Below, piece after piece: positions 33,991-41,568 of a stretch of DNA of 64,000 nucleotides; positions within the stretch are counted from its first letter, which is position 1; every line of letters begins with the position of its first letter. The stretch covers positions 1 to 64,000 of the forward strand of contig NZ_JAKEEB010000032.1 in NCBI RefSeq assembly GCF_021462825.1, given 5' to 3'. The DNA is from Streptomyces glomeratus. GTDB taxonomy: Bacteria; Actinomycetota; Actinomycetes; Streptomycetales; Streptomycetaceae. The notes below the pieces were generated by a model that was given only the letters and a program-made list of their open reading frames with translations, ran no database searches and had not been told where the DNA came from. Both the position numbers and the translations under genes were made by a program.

Positions 33991-34446
33991 ATGACCACAA
34001 ACGACCATCTCGACTACTTCAAGCCACGACTCGTCGTCATCCCGTGCGGCAGCCGCAAACTGGGCTCGCCCGCGCGCTCCGCAGACATGTACGTAGGCTC
34101 CTACCACCGGGCATGCCGCAAGGCGGCCGACGCACTGCAACCTGACCTGCTGCTCATTCTCTCCGCACGCCACGGGCTCCTCGACCTCGACGACGTCATC
34201 GAGCCGTACGACACACCGCATGGCGCAGCCGACGCGGTAACGAGCCAGGTCCTTCTGGAACAGGCAACCGTGCGTGACATCGTGGGCCTTGACCCGGTGG
34301 TGGCCCTCGGCGGTGCACGACACATCACCCTCGTGCGCTCCGTCTGGCCGCACGTCCACACGCCGTTGGCCGGAGCACGCGGCATGGGTGAGCAAATGGC
34401 CCGGCTTGCAGCATTGCGCGAAGGACGGGGACGGCCTCTGACATGA
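33991..34446 (+). CDS. DUF6884-domain protein
   Basis: About 151 residues from the ATG at 33991 (GCAGGAC upstream; ATG 33946 is an alternative). Two motifs define the family: VVIPCGSRKLGSPARSADMY near the start and LLLILSARHGLLDLDDVIEP in the middle, followed by PHVHTPLAGARGMGEQMA. The domain is found in bacteria, phages and integrative elements, has no established function, and is often encoded alone. Its presence in this rearranged stretch fits a mobile-element origin. Confidence 0.7.
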   Translation: MTTNDHLDYFKPRLVVIPCGSRKLGSPARSADMYVGSYHRACRKAADALQPDLLLILSARHGLLDLDDVIEPYDTPHGAADAVTSQVLLEQATVRDIVGLDPVVALGGARHITLVRSVWPHVHTPLAGARGMGEQMARLAALREGRGRPLT

Positions 34447-34715
34447 CGCTTCGTGCGGCGACCGCGAGGCCTCGCCAGCGTGTGTCGAGGCGCATGGCCC
34501 TATGGGGACTGCTGAGCGTTCCATGAAGTGACGGTCGTACGTGGTGTGTCGGTACCAGAATTCGACCTCGTGAAGCTGATGGTGGAGGCTTCCGACCTCT
34601 TGCTCCTCAGGGCATCCTCGGGTGTAAGCGGATCCCGGGGTCGGCGACCGTCGGCCCGGGAGCCCGTGAAGCGGTAATGCAGGAGCCGGCGGTCATGCAG
34701 GCCGTCCGTCGACTG

Positions 34716-34910
34716 CTACCAGGTCTGCTCGCCGGCTCGTACGAGGACCTCGTCGACGGCGACCCGGCGGTCCCGGGTGACGATGTAGGACACGGTGTCG
34801 GCGATGTCCTCGGGGCGCAGCAGTTCCATGCCCTGGATCTGACGCTCGATGGCCTGCCGCACGCCATCGCGGAGATGGGTGCTCAGCTCGGTGTCCACGG
34901 TGCCGGTCCC
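34716..34910 (-). pseudogene. C-terminal fragment of an SDR oxidoreductase (YdfG-like)
   Basis: About 64 codons ending at 34716 read GTVDTELSTHLRDGVRQAIE, then LLRPEDIADTVSYIVTRDRR and VAVDEVLVRAGEQTW, which is the end of a classical SDR of about 250 residues. The cofactor loop and active site are missing and upstream sequence is unrelated. It is a relic left by deletion. Confidence 0.7.
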
Positions 34911-35273
34911 CGACCTCGCGGCGCCGCTCATCGACCTGCTCCTGCACGGCATCCTGACGAGCTGAACGTTCACGGCAACTGACTGCTCGCCGCTGGGCCT
35001 TACGACCTGTGCCATGAAGTACCGCGGGAAGCTCCTCCGCCGGCACCACACCAAGAGCCGGACCAGGTGCGGACCGGACTCGGCTCGCAACAAGCGACTC
35101 CACCCGTTGCCGCAGGTCAGAACCGAGGGAGGTCGTGTACCACAAGGAGACGAAGAACCTCCTGGTGTCGTACTCGCCGAAGAAGCTCGGCTTCTTCTGC
35201 ACAGGAGAGAAAGGAAGCGCCCCGACGGGCCTGCTGGGCCGGCTGGGGCGCTTGGGAGCCGGGAGGTGGCCGC
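34911..35273. other. Intergenic stretch with an unidentified coding-like fragment
   Basis: On the plus strand near 35126-35210 a frame reads EVVYHKETKNLLVSYSPKKL and then GFFCTGEKGS, with codon usage like real Streptomyces coding DNA, but with no identifiable start or family. The remainder shows nothing. The phosphoketolase stop codon lies at the right edge. Confidence 0.25.
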
Positions 35274-37658
35274 TCAGCCGTCCCACGTCCAGTCGGCGAC
35301 CTCGGGCAGGTCCATGCCGTGCTCACGGATCCACAGGTGGTGGCGCTGCCGGGTGTCTTCCATGTGCTGGCGCACGGCCGCCGCGCGGACCGCGAGGCCG
35401 GGGACGCGGTCGATGACGTCCATGACCAGGCGGTAGCGGTCGAGGTCGTTGCGGACGACCATGTCGAACGGGGTGGTCGTGGTGCCGATCTCCTTGTAGC
35501 CGCGCACGTGCAGGTTGCGGTGACCGGTCCGGCGGTAGGCGAGGCGGTGGATCAGCCACGGGTAGCCGTGGTAGGCGAAGAGGACCGGCTTGTCGGCGGT
35601 GAACAGGCCGTCGTACTCGAAGTCGCTCATGCCGTGCGGGTGTTCCTCGCTCGGCAGCAGCCGGGCGATGTCGACGACGTTGACCACCCGCACCGCCAGC
35701 CCGGGCAGATGCCGGCGCAGCAACTGGGCCGCAGCCAGCACTTCCTGGGTGGGGACGTCCCCGGCGCATGCCAGCACCACGTCGGGCTCCCGCGTGCCGT
35801 CCTCGGTACCGGCCCACTCCCAGATGCCGGCGCCACGCGCGCAGTGGACCTTGGCCTCCTCCATCGACAGCCAGTCGAAGCAGGGCTGCTTGCCGGCGAC
35901 GACGACGTTGACGTAGTCGCGGCTGCGCAGGGCGTGGTCGGCCACCGAGAGCAGGGTGTTGGCGTCCGGAGGGAAGTAGACCCGCACCGCCTCGGGGCTC
36001 TTGTTGAGGATGTGGTCGACGAAGCCGGGGTCCTGGTGGGAGAAGCCGTTGTGGTCCTGCCGCCACACGTGGGAGGTGAGCAAGTAGTTGAGGGAGGCGA
36101 TGGGGGCGCGCCACGGCAGGCGGCGGGTGGTGCGCAGCCACTTGATGTGCTGGTTGACCATCGAGTCGACGATGTGCACGAACGCCTCGTAGCAGGAGAA
36201 CAGACCGTGCCGTCCGGTGAGGAGGTAACCCTCCAGCCAGCCCTGACAGGTGTGTTCGGACAGGATCTCCATCACGCGGCCGTGCGGGTCGAGGTGTTCG
36301 TCGACCGGGAGGGTTGCGGCCTGCCATGCCTTTCCGCTCGCGGAGTAGACCGCCTGGAGCCGGTTGGACGCGGTCTCGTCGGGGCCGACGAGCCGGAAGT
36401 CCCTGCGATCGGTCGTGGCCCGCATGACGTCCTCGAGCATGTCGCCGAGGACGCGAGTGGGTTCGTGCAGGGTGGCGCCGTGCTTGTCGACGGCGACGGC
36501 GTACTTCTCCAGCGGGGGCAGGGGCAGCTCGCGCACCAGGAGACCACCGTTGGCGTGCGGGGTGGCACCGAGCCGGCGGGCTCCTTCCGGGATGCAGGCC
36601 AGCACGTCCGTGCGCGGGGCGCCGTTCTCGTCGAACAGCTCTTCCGGCCGGTAGGAACGCATCCACTGCTCCAGCCGGCGCAGATGCTCGGGGTTGTCGC
36701 GTACGGCGGCCAGCGGGACCTGGTGGGCGCGCCAGGTGCCCTCGACCGGCAGGCCGTCGACCTCGGCCGGGCCGGTCCAGCCCTTGGGTGTGCGCAACAC
36801 GATCACCGGCCAGCGGGGCCGCTCGGTGACCCCGTCCTCGCGGGCGGCGCGCTGGAACGCGGCGATACGGTCGATGGCGGTGTCCATCGCCGCGGCCATC
36901 GCGCGATGGACGGCGGCCGGGTCGTTGCCGGTGACGTGGATCGGGTCGTGGCCGTAGCCGGCCAGCAGGTCGTCGAGTTCCGCCTCCGGGACCCGGGACA
37001 GCACGGTCGGATTGGCGATCTTGTAGCCGTTCAGGTGCAGGATCGGCAGCACGGCGCCGTCGCGCACCGGATCGAGGAACTTGTTCGAGTGCCAGGAGGC
37101 GGCCAGCGGCCCGGTCTCCGCCTCACCGTCGCCGATCACACAGGCGACCAGCAGGCCCGGGTTGTCGAAGGCGGCGCCGTAAGCGTGAGACAGGGAGTAG
37201 CCGAGTTCTCCCCCTTCGTGGATCGAGCCCGGCGTCTCGGGGGCCACATGACTGGGCACTCCTCCTGGGAAGGAGAACTGCTTGAAGAGCCGGGCCATGC
37301 CGGCCGCGTCCCTGGTGATGTCCGGATAGGTTTCGGTGTACGACCCCTCCAGCCACGAGTTCGCCAGTACGGCCGGGCCACCGTGGCCTGGGCCCCAGAT
37401 GCACAGGGCGTCCAGTCCGCGGGCCTTGATGACGCGGTTGAGGTGGGTGTGCACCAGGTTCAGCCCGGGTGACGTGCCCCAGTGGCCCAGCAGGCGCGGC
37501 TTGACGTGCTCGGGGCGCAGCGGCTCGGTCAGCAGGGGGTTGGCCATGAGGTAGATCTGACCGACCGACAGGTAGTTCGCGGCGCGCCAGTGGGCGTCCA
37601 GCGACCTCAGCTCTTCCTCCTCCAATGGGGCGGGTCCCTGCTGGGTGTCGACGGACAT
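35274..37658 (-). CDS. xfp: Xylulose-5-phosphate/fructose-6-phosphate phosphoketolase
   Basis: A 794-residue ThDP enzyme of normal length, from the ATG at 37658 with GGAAAGGAA upstream. Signatures: YLSVGQIYLMANPLLTEPLR, LLGHWGTSPGLNLVHTHLNR, GPGHGGPAVLANSWLEGSYT, EGGELGYSLSHAYGAAFDNP, VIGDGEAETGPLAASWHSNK (ThDP motif) and SHQDPGFVDHILNKSPEAVR. It splits xylulose 5-phosphate or fructose 6-phosphate into acetyl phosphate and an aldose phosphate. Next to D-lactate dehydrogenase and dormancy-type relics it suggests an overflow/low-oxygen metabolic set. A GGGCCG-TT-CGGGCC palindrome about 100 bp upstream may be its control site. Confidence 0.93.
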   Translation of the reverse strand: MSVDTQQGPAPLEEEELRSLDAHWRAANYLSVGQIYLMANPLLTEPLRPEHVKPRLLGHWGTSPGLNLVHTHLNRVIKARGLDALCIWGPGHGGPAVLANSWLEGSYTETYPDITRDAAGMARLFKQFSFPGGVPSHVAPETPGSIHEGGELGYSLSHAYGAAFDNPGLLVACVIGDGEAETGPLAASWHSNKFLDPVRDGAVLPILHLNGYKIANPTVLSRVPEAELDDLLAGYGHDPIHVTGNDPAAVHRAMAAAMDTAIDRIAAFQRAAREDGVTERPRWPVIVLRTPKGWTGPAEVDGLPVEGTWRAHQVPLAAVRDNPEHLRRLEQWMRSYRPEELFDENGAPRTDVLACIPEGARRLGATPHANGGLLVRELPLPPLEKYAVAVDKHGATLHEPTRVLGDMLEDVMRATTDRRDFRLVGPDETASNRLQAVYSASGKAWQAATLPVDEHLDPHGRVMEILSEHTCQGWLEGYLLTGRHGLFSCYEAFVHIVDSMVNQHIKWLRTTRRLPWRAPIASLNYLLTSHVWRQDHNGFSHQDPGFVDHILNKSPEAVRVYFPPDANTLLSVADHALRSRDYVNVVVAGKQPCFDWLSMEEAKVHCARGAGIWEWAGTEDGTREPDVVLACAGDVPTQEVLAAAQLLRRHLPGLAVRVVNVVDIARLLPSEEHPHGMSDFEYDGLFTADKPVLFAYHGYPWLIHRLAYRRTGHRNLHVRGYKEIGTTTTPFDMVVRNDLDRYRLVMDVIDRVPGLAVRAAAVRQHMEDTRQRHHLWIREHGMDLPEVADWTWDG

Positions 37659-37752
37659 CGGCGTTCCTTTCCGTTTCTGGGCAGCGTTCGGGATGTCGTG
37701 TGTGCCGGGCCCGGTACGACCCACCTTCCACCGACGGGCCGGGTACCCGACA

Positions 37753-37766
37753 GGGCCGTTCGGGCC
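37753..37766. promoter_or_regulatory. GGGCCG-NN-CGGGCC palindrome upstream of phosphoketolase
   Basis: GGGCCGTTCGGGCC differs at one arm position from the perfect palindrome at 40570-40583 and lies 95 bp before the phosphoketolase start. It is one of several related sites in this low-oxygen-type gene set, consistent with a DevR/OsdR-like LuxR regulator. Identity of the regulator is inferred. Confidence 0.45.
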
Positions 37767-37834
37767 ACCCCCGGCGGGCCGAGTCGCGGACATCCGGCCC
37801 GGCTCGGGCTCCGGATCGCTTGCCGCGCGGTTTC

Positions 37835-38122
37835 TCAGCCTTCGGCGTGTGCCAGCCACAGGTCGGGGCCGAAGACCTCGTACCGGATGCTGCGTGCGGG
37901 GATGCCGGCCTGGAGCAGCTGGGTCCGGACGGCGCGCAGGAAGGGAAGCGAGCCGCACAGGTAGACGTCGGCGGGGAGGTCCGGGCCGCCGAGGTTCATC
38001 AGGCCCGTGCGGGAGCCGGGTTCCTCGGTCGCGTCCTGTTCGTACCAGTACTCCGCCCTCGCCCCGGTCGGTTGCTCGACCAGGCGCCGGGTGTCGGCGC
38101 GCAGGGCGTGGTCGGCCCGGGT
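37835..38122 (-). pseudogene. C-terminal fragment of a flavohemoglobin (NO dioxygenase)
   Basis: The frame ending at 37835 reads RADHALRADTRRLVEQPTGA, AEYWYEQDATEEPGSRTGLM, VYLCGSLPFLRAVRTQLLQA and IRYEVFGPDLWLAHAEG, the NAD-binding end of Hmp-type flavohemoglobins. The globin and FAD domains are absent. It is joined at about 38120-38125, out of frame, to the 5' part of an Acg-type nitroreductase gene. Flavohemoglobin and Acg-like genes are both typical NO/hypoxia genes, so a deletion between near neighbours is the simplest explanation. Confidence 0.75.
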
Positions 38123-38562
38123 GCGGTCGGCGCCCTCTGGATGCCCTCCGGGATGTCCTCCTCTTCGAAGGGATGCCGGCTGGTGTGCCGACGGCAGATG
38201 GCGGGGTGCAGGCGCGCCAGGTCGTCCTCGGCCGGCACGGCGGCGCCTGCCTCGCCCAGCCGGACAGCGGCGAGCCGCAGCGGTTCGGCGGGGTCCGGCA
38301 GCAGGTCGACCACGGGGGCGAAACCGGCCTGCGCGGCGGCGACGCGCAGGTTGAACAGCGCCGCCCCGCAGCCGATGTGCAGGGCCCGGTTCCCGGCGTC
38401 GAAGCGGGGCACGGCGCGCTCGAGGTCGGCGAACAGCAGCAGGACCCGCTCACTCACCACGAAACGGAAGCGCCAGGGCTGCGCGTTGTGCATGGAGGGA
38501 GCGGCCACGGCCCCGGCGACCAGGCCTGCCACCGTCTTCGCGTCCGACTGCCGTGTGTCCAT
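38123..38562 (-). pseudogene. N-terminal fragment of an Acg-type nitroreductase
   Basis: From the ATG at 38562 (GAAGGAGAGC upstream) the protein begins MDTRQSDAKTVAGLVAGAVA, then APSMHNAQPWRFRFVVSERV and ADLERAVPRFDAGNRALHIG, matching the first ~145 residues of the Acg FMN-binding nitroreductase family. After EEDIPEGIQRA similarity ends and the frame continues into the flavohemoglobin remnant to 37999. The usual length is about 330 residues. It is not expected to be functional, although its start and ribosome-binding site are intact. Confidence 0.75.
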
Positions 38563-38656
38563 CGGTGCTCTCCTTCCCGCGCCGGCTGTCTCGCCCATCG
38601 GCTATGAGTACCAGGCGGCGGACCACCGGCGGCTGCGCCGCCGCACGCGCCGCACT

Positions 38657-39703
38657 TCAGGCCGTCTGCGGCCTGACCAGCGTGTTGTCGCCGGTGCGGC
38701 CCGCGAGGTAGTCCTCGATGTTGGTCACCGTGGTCTGGGCGATCTGGCCTACGGCGTCCCTGGTGAAGTACGCCTGGTGGGAGGTGACCAGGACGTTGCT
38801 GAAGGTCATCAGCCGCGCGAGGCGTTCGTCGGTCATGACCTCCAGTGACTTGTCCAGGAAGAACACGCCGGCTTCCTCCTCGTACACGTCGAGCCCGACG
38901 CCGCTCAGCCGCCCGGCGCGCAGCGTCGCCAGCAGCGCGTCGGTGTCCACCAGGCCACCGCGGCTGGAATTGACCAGAATGGCGTCGTTCTTCATCAGCG
39001 CCAGCGCCCCGGCATCGACCAGGTGGTGGGTGTCCGGCAGCAGCGGCACATGCAGGCTGACCAGGTCCGCCTCGGCGAACAGCCGCTCGCGCGGAACGTA
39101 CTCCATGCCGAGGGCGAGGCAGTCGGCACTCTCAGCTACATCCCAGCCGAGCAGCCGCATCCCGAAGCCGTCGGCGATCCGCGCGAACGCGGTCCCGATC
39201 TTTCCGGTGCCCACCACCCCGGCCGTCCGGCCACGAAGGTCCCTGCCCATCAGCCCGTCGAGCCGGAAGTCGAACTCCCGGGTGCGGTGCGCGGCCCGGA
39301 CGATACGGCGGTTGACCGCGAGCGCGAGGGTCCAGGCGAACTCGGCCACCGAGTACGGCGAGTAGTACGAGACGCGGGCCACCGACAGACCGAGTTCCTT
39401 GGCGGCGCCGAGGTCGATGTTGTTGTAGCCGGTGGACCGCTGGGCGATCATCCGGGTGCCGCCCTCGGCCAGCGCACGCAGCACGTCGGCGTCGAGGGTG
39501 TCGTTGACGCAGCTGAGCACCACTTCGTGCCCGAGCGCGGTCGGCGCGGTGTCCCGGTCCAGGAAGAGTCCGAGGCAGCGCAGCTCGTGATGGCCCGAGA
39601 ACGCCTTGTCGAACGCTTCCCGCAGCAGCGGCTCCTCGTCCGTGAGGACGCCGTACGCAATGATCTCCACTTGGTCTTCTCCGGTCGCTTTGGGCGCTGT
39701 CAT
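38657..39703 (-). CDS. D-lactate dehydrogenase (2-hydroxyacid dehydrogenase family)
   Basis: A 348-residue protein from the ATG at 39703; a GTG six bases earlier is possible. It has the D-isomer-specific dehydrogenase plan: RSTGYNNIDLGAAKELGLSV, the NAD loop GVVGTGKIGTAFARIADGFG, LVNSSRGGLVDTDALLATLR with the catalytic Arg, DVYEEEAGVFF with the Glu and TSHQAYFTRDA with the His. The EEEAGVFFxDKS segment is characteristic of fermentative LdhA. It reduces pyruvate to D-lactate and regenerates NAD+ under low oxygen. Tandem half-palindromes of the GGGCC/GGCCC type lie 35-70 bp upstream. Confidence 0.9.
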   Translation of the reverse strand: MTAPKATGEDQVEIIAYGVLTDEEPLLREAFDKAFSGHHELRCLGLFLDRDTAPTALGHEVVLSCVNDTLDADVLRALAEGGTRMIAQRSTGYNNIDLGAAKELGLSVARVSYYSPYSVAEFAWTLALAVNRRIVRAAHRTREFDFRLDGLMGRDLRGRTAGVVGTGKIGTAFARIADGFGMRLLGWDVAESADCLALGMEYVPRERLFAEADLVSLHVPLLPDTHHLVDAGALALMKNDAILVNSSRGGLVDTDALLATLRAGRLSGVGLDVYEEEAGVFFLDKSLEVMTDERLARLMTFSNVLVTSHQAYFTRDAVGQIAQTTVTNIEDYLAGRTGDNTLVRPQTA

Positions 39704-39737
39704 TTTCACCGTAGGTGCTGATCACCACGGGTGATGA

Positions 39738-39772
39738 GGGCCGATGAGGCCCGGGATGTGCCCCATCGGCCC
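39738..39772. promoter_or_regulatory. GGGCC/GGCCC inverted repeats upstream of lactate dehydrogenase
   Basis: GGGCCGATGAGGCCC (39738-39752) and a second half-site ending CATCGGCCC (39764-39772) are spaced about two helical turns apart, 35-70 bp before the dehydrogenase start. They resemble the perfect site at 40570-40583. A dimeric DevR/OsdR-like activator is the inferred ligand. Confidence 0.4.
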
Positions 39773-39855
39773 GATTCCGGGGCGATCGCGGCGCGGGCCG
39801 CGTAGGGATGGGCAAAGGCCGGCGCCGTGCACGGCGGCTGCCCTGGCCTCGTCTT

Positions 39856-39969
39856 TCACCTGCTGTCGCTCGTATCGGTGCCGGCGAGAGCCGCGCGTCC
39901 GGCCTCCAGACGGGCGGCCGGGATGCGGAACGGCGAGCAGGAGACGTAGTCGAGACCGGCCCGGTGGAA
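39856..39969 (-). pseudogene. ppdK: Last codons of a pyruvate phosphate dikinase gene
   Basis: About 37 codons read HRAGLDYVSCSPFRIPAARL followed by EAGRAAL and a stop at 39856. GLDYVSCSP-R-P-ARL is the conserved C-terminal end of PPDK, where the cysteine is the catalytic acid. Nothing of the remaining ~850 residues is present. PPDK genes sit in dormancy-regulon clusters of other streptomycetes, so this is probably a deletion relic. Confidence 0.65.
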
Positions 39970-40419
39970 GAGGGGCCGGGGACTTCCGGCCCGTCCGCGG
40001 GGACCCGACAGCCCTGGGCACGGGGCGGAGCGCTGGGGGGGATGCCCGCCTGGTCGTGCACGCACGGAAGGCGACGGCGCACCAACTGGCCGACCCGCTG
40101 CGCAGTCGGATGACCAGGGTGCTGGACCGCCGGGAGGCGGCCCGCAGGCCGGCTACTCCGCCTCCGTGGCGCGGCGGCCCGGACGGCGGCCGACGCGGTC
40201 AGGGTCTTCGGCTGCGGCCGGTCGGGGATGCCAACCGGCCGGCCGCCCGTCCCGCTTGGAGCCGTGCCGGTCAGGCCCCCGGCAGAGACCGTCGGCACCT
40301 GGGGACGAAGGGCGGACCGCACGAAGGTCGAGGGGAAGCTGCACCGAACTGCGCGGTGCCGCTCGCACCCGTCCACCGCTGACCACGCCCGGCGGCTCCG
40401 ACAGAGGGAGGCCCACCCC
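39970..40419. other. Degenerate stretch between gene relics
   Basis: No complete gene. A plus-strand frame around 40055-40140 reads VVHARKATAHQLADPLRSRM, which looks coding-like and could be a relic of a gene from this set, but no family can be assigned. The AGGGAGG before 40420 belongs to the next feature. Confidence 0.3.
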
Positions 40420-40548
40420 ATGACCCGTCACGACGCCGGAACCGAGGCGGCGACCAGCCACGGCGCGCCCTCCGACACCGCCGTCGCCGTGGACCGGCTG
40501 GTCACCAGCGGACTCAAGGCGCCGGCCGACTACGACGGACCGCCTGAA
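40420..40548 (+). pseudogene. N-terminal fragment resembling AdhE-type acetaldehyde/alcohol dehydrogenase
   Basis: The ATG at 40420 has a strong AGGGAGG. After a short leader the frame reads DTAVAVDRLVTSGLKAPADY, similar to the VDRLV-NGLKAL-DY start of CoA-acylating acetaldehyde dehydrogenases (AdhE). Similarity stops after about 43 codons and the frame runs into the palindromes at 40549-40586, ending at 40620. The catalytic core is absent. Such genes belong to fermentative sets, consistent with the neighbours. The short match makes this tentative. Confidence 0.45.
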
Positions 40549-40586
40549 GGGCCGACCGGACGCGGACCAGGGCCGAACGGCCCTGG
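40549..40586. promoter_or_regulatory. Tandem GGGCCG-NN-CGGCCC palindromes upstream of the PNPOx-like gene
   Basis: CCAGGGCCGAACGGCCCTGG at 40567-40586 has 9-bp perfect arms around AA. A weaker copy, GGGCCGACCGGACG, is at 40549-40562, with centres 21 bp (two turns) apart. They lie 150-190 bp before the ATG at 40737. Together with 37753 and 39738 they suggest a local regulon under a DevR/OsdR-like LuxR response regulator. Confidence 0.55.
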
Positions 40587-40736
40587 TGTGAGGAGTCCCG
40601 GCCCGGTTCCAATGACCTGATCGCGTCTGTCCACGGCGTGCGCTTGGCGTTCCGCCGCGGACGGGCGCCCGTTCACATCCCGCACGTCGAGCAGAGACAC
40701 ACGGCAGTGAGCAACGAGCCCCCACGGAAGCCCACC

Positions 40737-41051
40737 ATGACCATCGGCCCCACCCGGACACCTCCCTCCGGGCCACGCAAGAGCGTCGAGCTGGACCGCG
40801 ATGAGGCGCTGCGGCTTCTGGGCAGTGTCTCCTTCGGCCGGATCGTCTTCACCCGGCACGCGCTGCCGACCGTGCGCCCGGTGAACCACCTCCTGAACGA
40901 CGGCGACATCGTCATCCGCACCCACGAGGGCGCGGCCCTCACCTCACGTGCCCAGGAGGCCGACGGATCCGGCGTCGTCGTCGCCTATGAGGCCGACGCC
41001 ATCGACCCCTACACCCACCTGGGCTGGAGTGTGGTGGTCACCGGTTACTTG
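40737..41051 (+). pseudogene. PNPOx-like flavin-binding protein, truncated at the prophage junction
   Basis: From the ATG at 40737 (GGAAG upstream) the protein reads ELDRDEALRLLGSVSFGRIV, FTRHALPTVRPVNHLLNDGD and THLGWSVVVTGYLR, the first ~105 residues of the pyridoxamine-phosphate-oxidase-like split-barrel proteins common in actinobacterial dormancy regulons. At about 41045-41055 the similarity ends and phage DNA begins. About 40 residues are lost and the frame runs on into antisense of the phage gene. It marks the left end of the prophage remnant. Confidence 0.75.
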
Positions 41052-41083
41052 CGAACTTCCTCCGGATCGATGGCAGTGGTCAC
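41045..41083 (-). pseudogene. First 12 codons of a lost phage gene
   Basis: A GTG at 41083 overlaps the stop of the DUF6093 gene (GTGA) and opens VTTAIDPEEVRK before a TAA created at the junction with chromosomal DNA. This is how the next phage head-tail gene would start, so the remnant has been cut here. Confidence 0.4.
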
Positions 41084-41517
41084 GTCGCCGTTCCCGTCTT
41101 CTGGGTGTTCTGGTCGACCCACGTCGTGCGAACGACGCTCAGGGTGGAGGTCTCACCGATGTCGATCACCCGCCACGTTCGCCCGACGGCCGATGCGTCG
41201 TCAGCCTCCACGACAGTCACGGTGTCCTCGCGGGAAGCCACGGGCGCCGACAGCGGAGTCAGGAGACGGTACCGGGACGGGGTGTCGTCTACGTACGCCT
41301 GTCCGGCGAGGTGCAGCACGACGGATGGCCCGCTCGCGGGGAAGATCGCCCCCGGGCCTTCGTAGACGGTGACGGGCGGGCCGGGTTCGTACTGGCCCGT
41401 GTCCGGGTTGAACACCGGCTCGCCAGGCCGATAGATCCGGATCTTGTTGGTGAGAATCTTCTTCTCGACGATCGTGCTGACGGCCCCCAGAGTCAGCCCT
41501 TCAGTAGGCACGCTCAT
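41080..41517 (-). CDS. Phage head-tail protein, DUF6093 family
   Basis: A 145-residue protein with YRPGEPVFNPDTGQYEPGPP, VYEGPGAIFPASG and the later TWRVIDIGETSTLSVVRTTW, which match the DUF6093 group found in tailed phages of actinobacteria near capsid genes, probably at the head-tail interface. It is on the same strand as the capsid genes at 54-58 kb but separated from them by the lanthipeptide region. GTGA overlap with a following truncated gene shows the original tight phage gene packing. Confidence 0.7.
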   Translation of the reverse strand: MSVPTEGLTLGAVSTIVEKKILTNKIRIYRPGEPVFNPDTGQYEPGPPVTVYEGPGAIFPASGPSVVLHLAGQAYVDDTPSRYRLLTPLSAPVASREDTVTVVEADDASAVGRTWRVIDIGETSTLSVVRTTWVDQNTQKTGTAT

Positions 41518-41568
41518 GCGTTCGAGCGTAGCCGCGCCCGCAGACGGTTCAGATTCTCCGAGTCGTTC

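Noticed and set aside
35067..37472. Plus-strand open frame of about 800 codons opposite phosphoketolase
   Set aside because: Antisense shadow with Val/Gly/His-rich sequence and no motif.
37659..38453. N-terminal extension of phosphoketolase to about 1059 residues
   Set aside because: The extension reads through the nitroreductase/flavohemoglobin relics in a wrong frame; the normal start with a good ribosome-binding site is at 37658.
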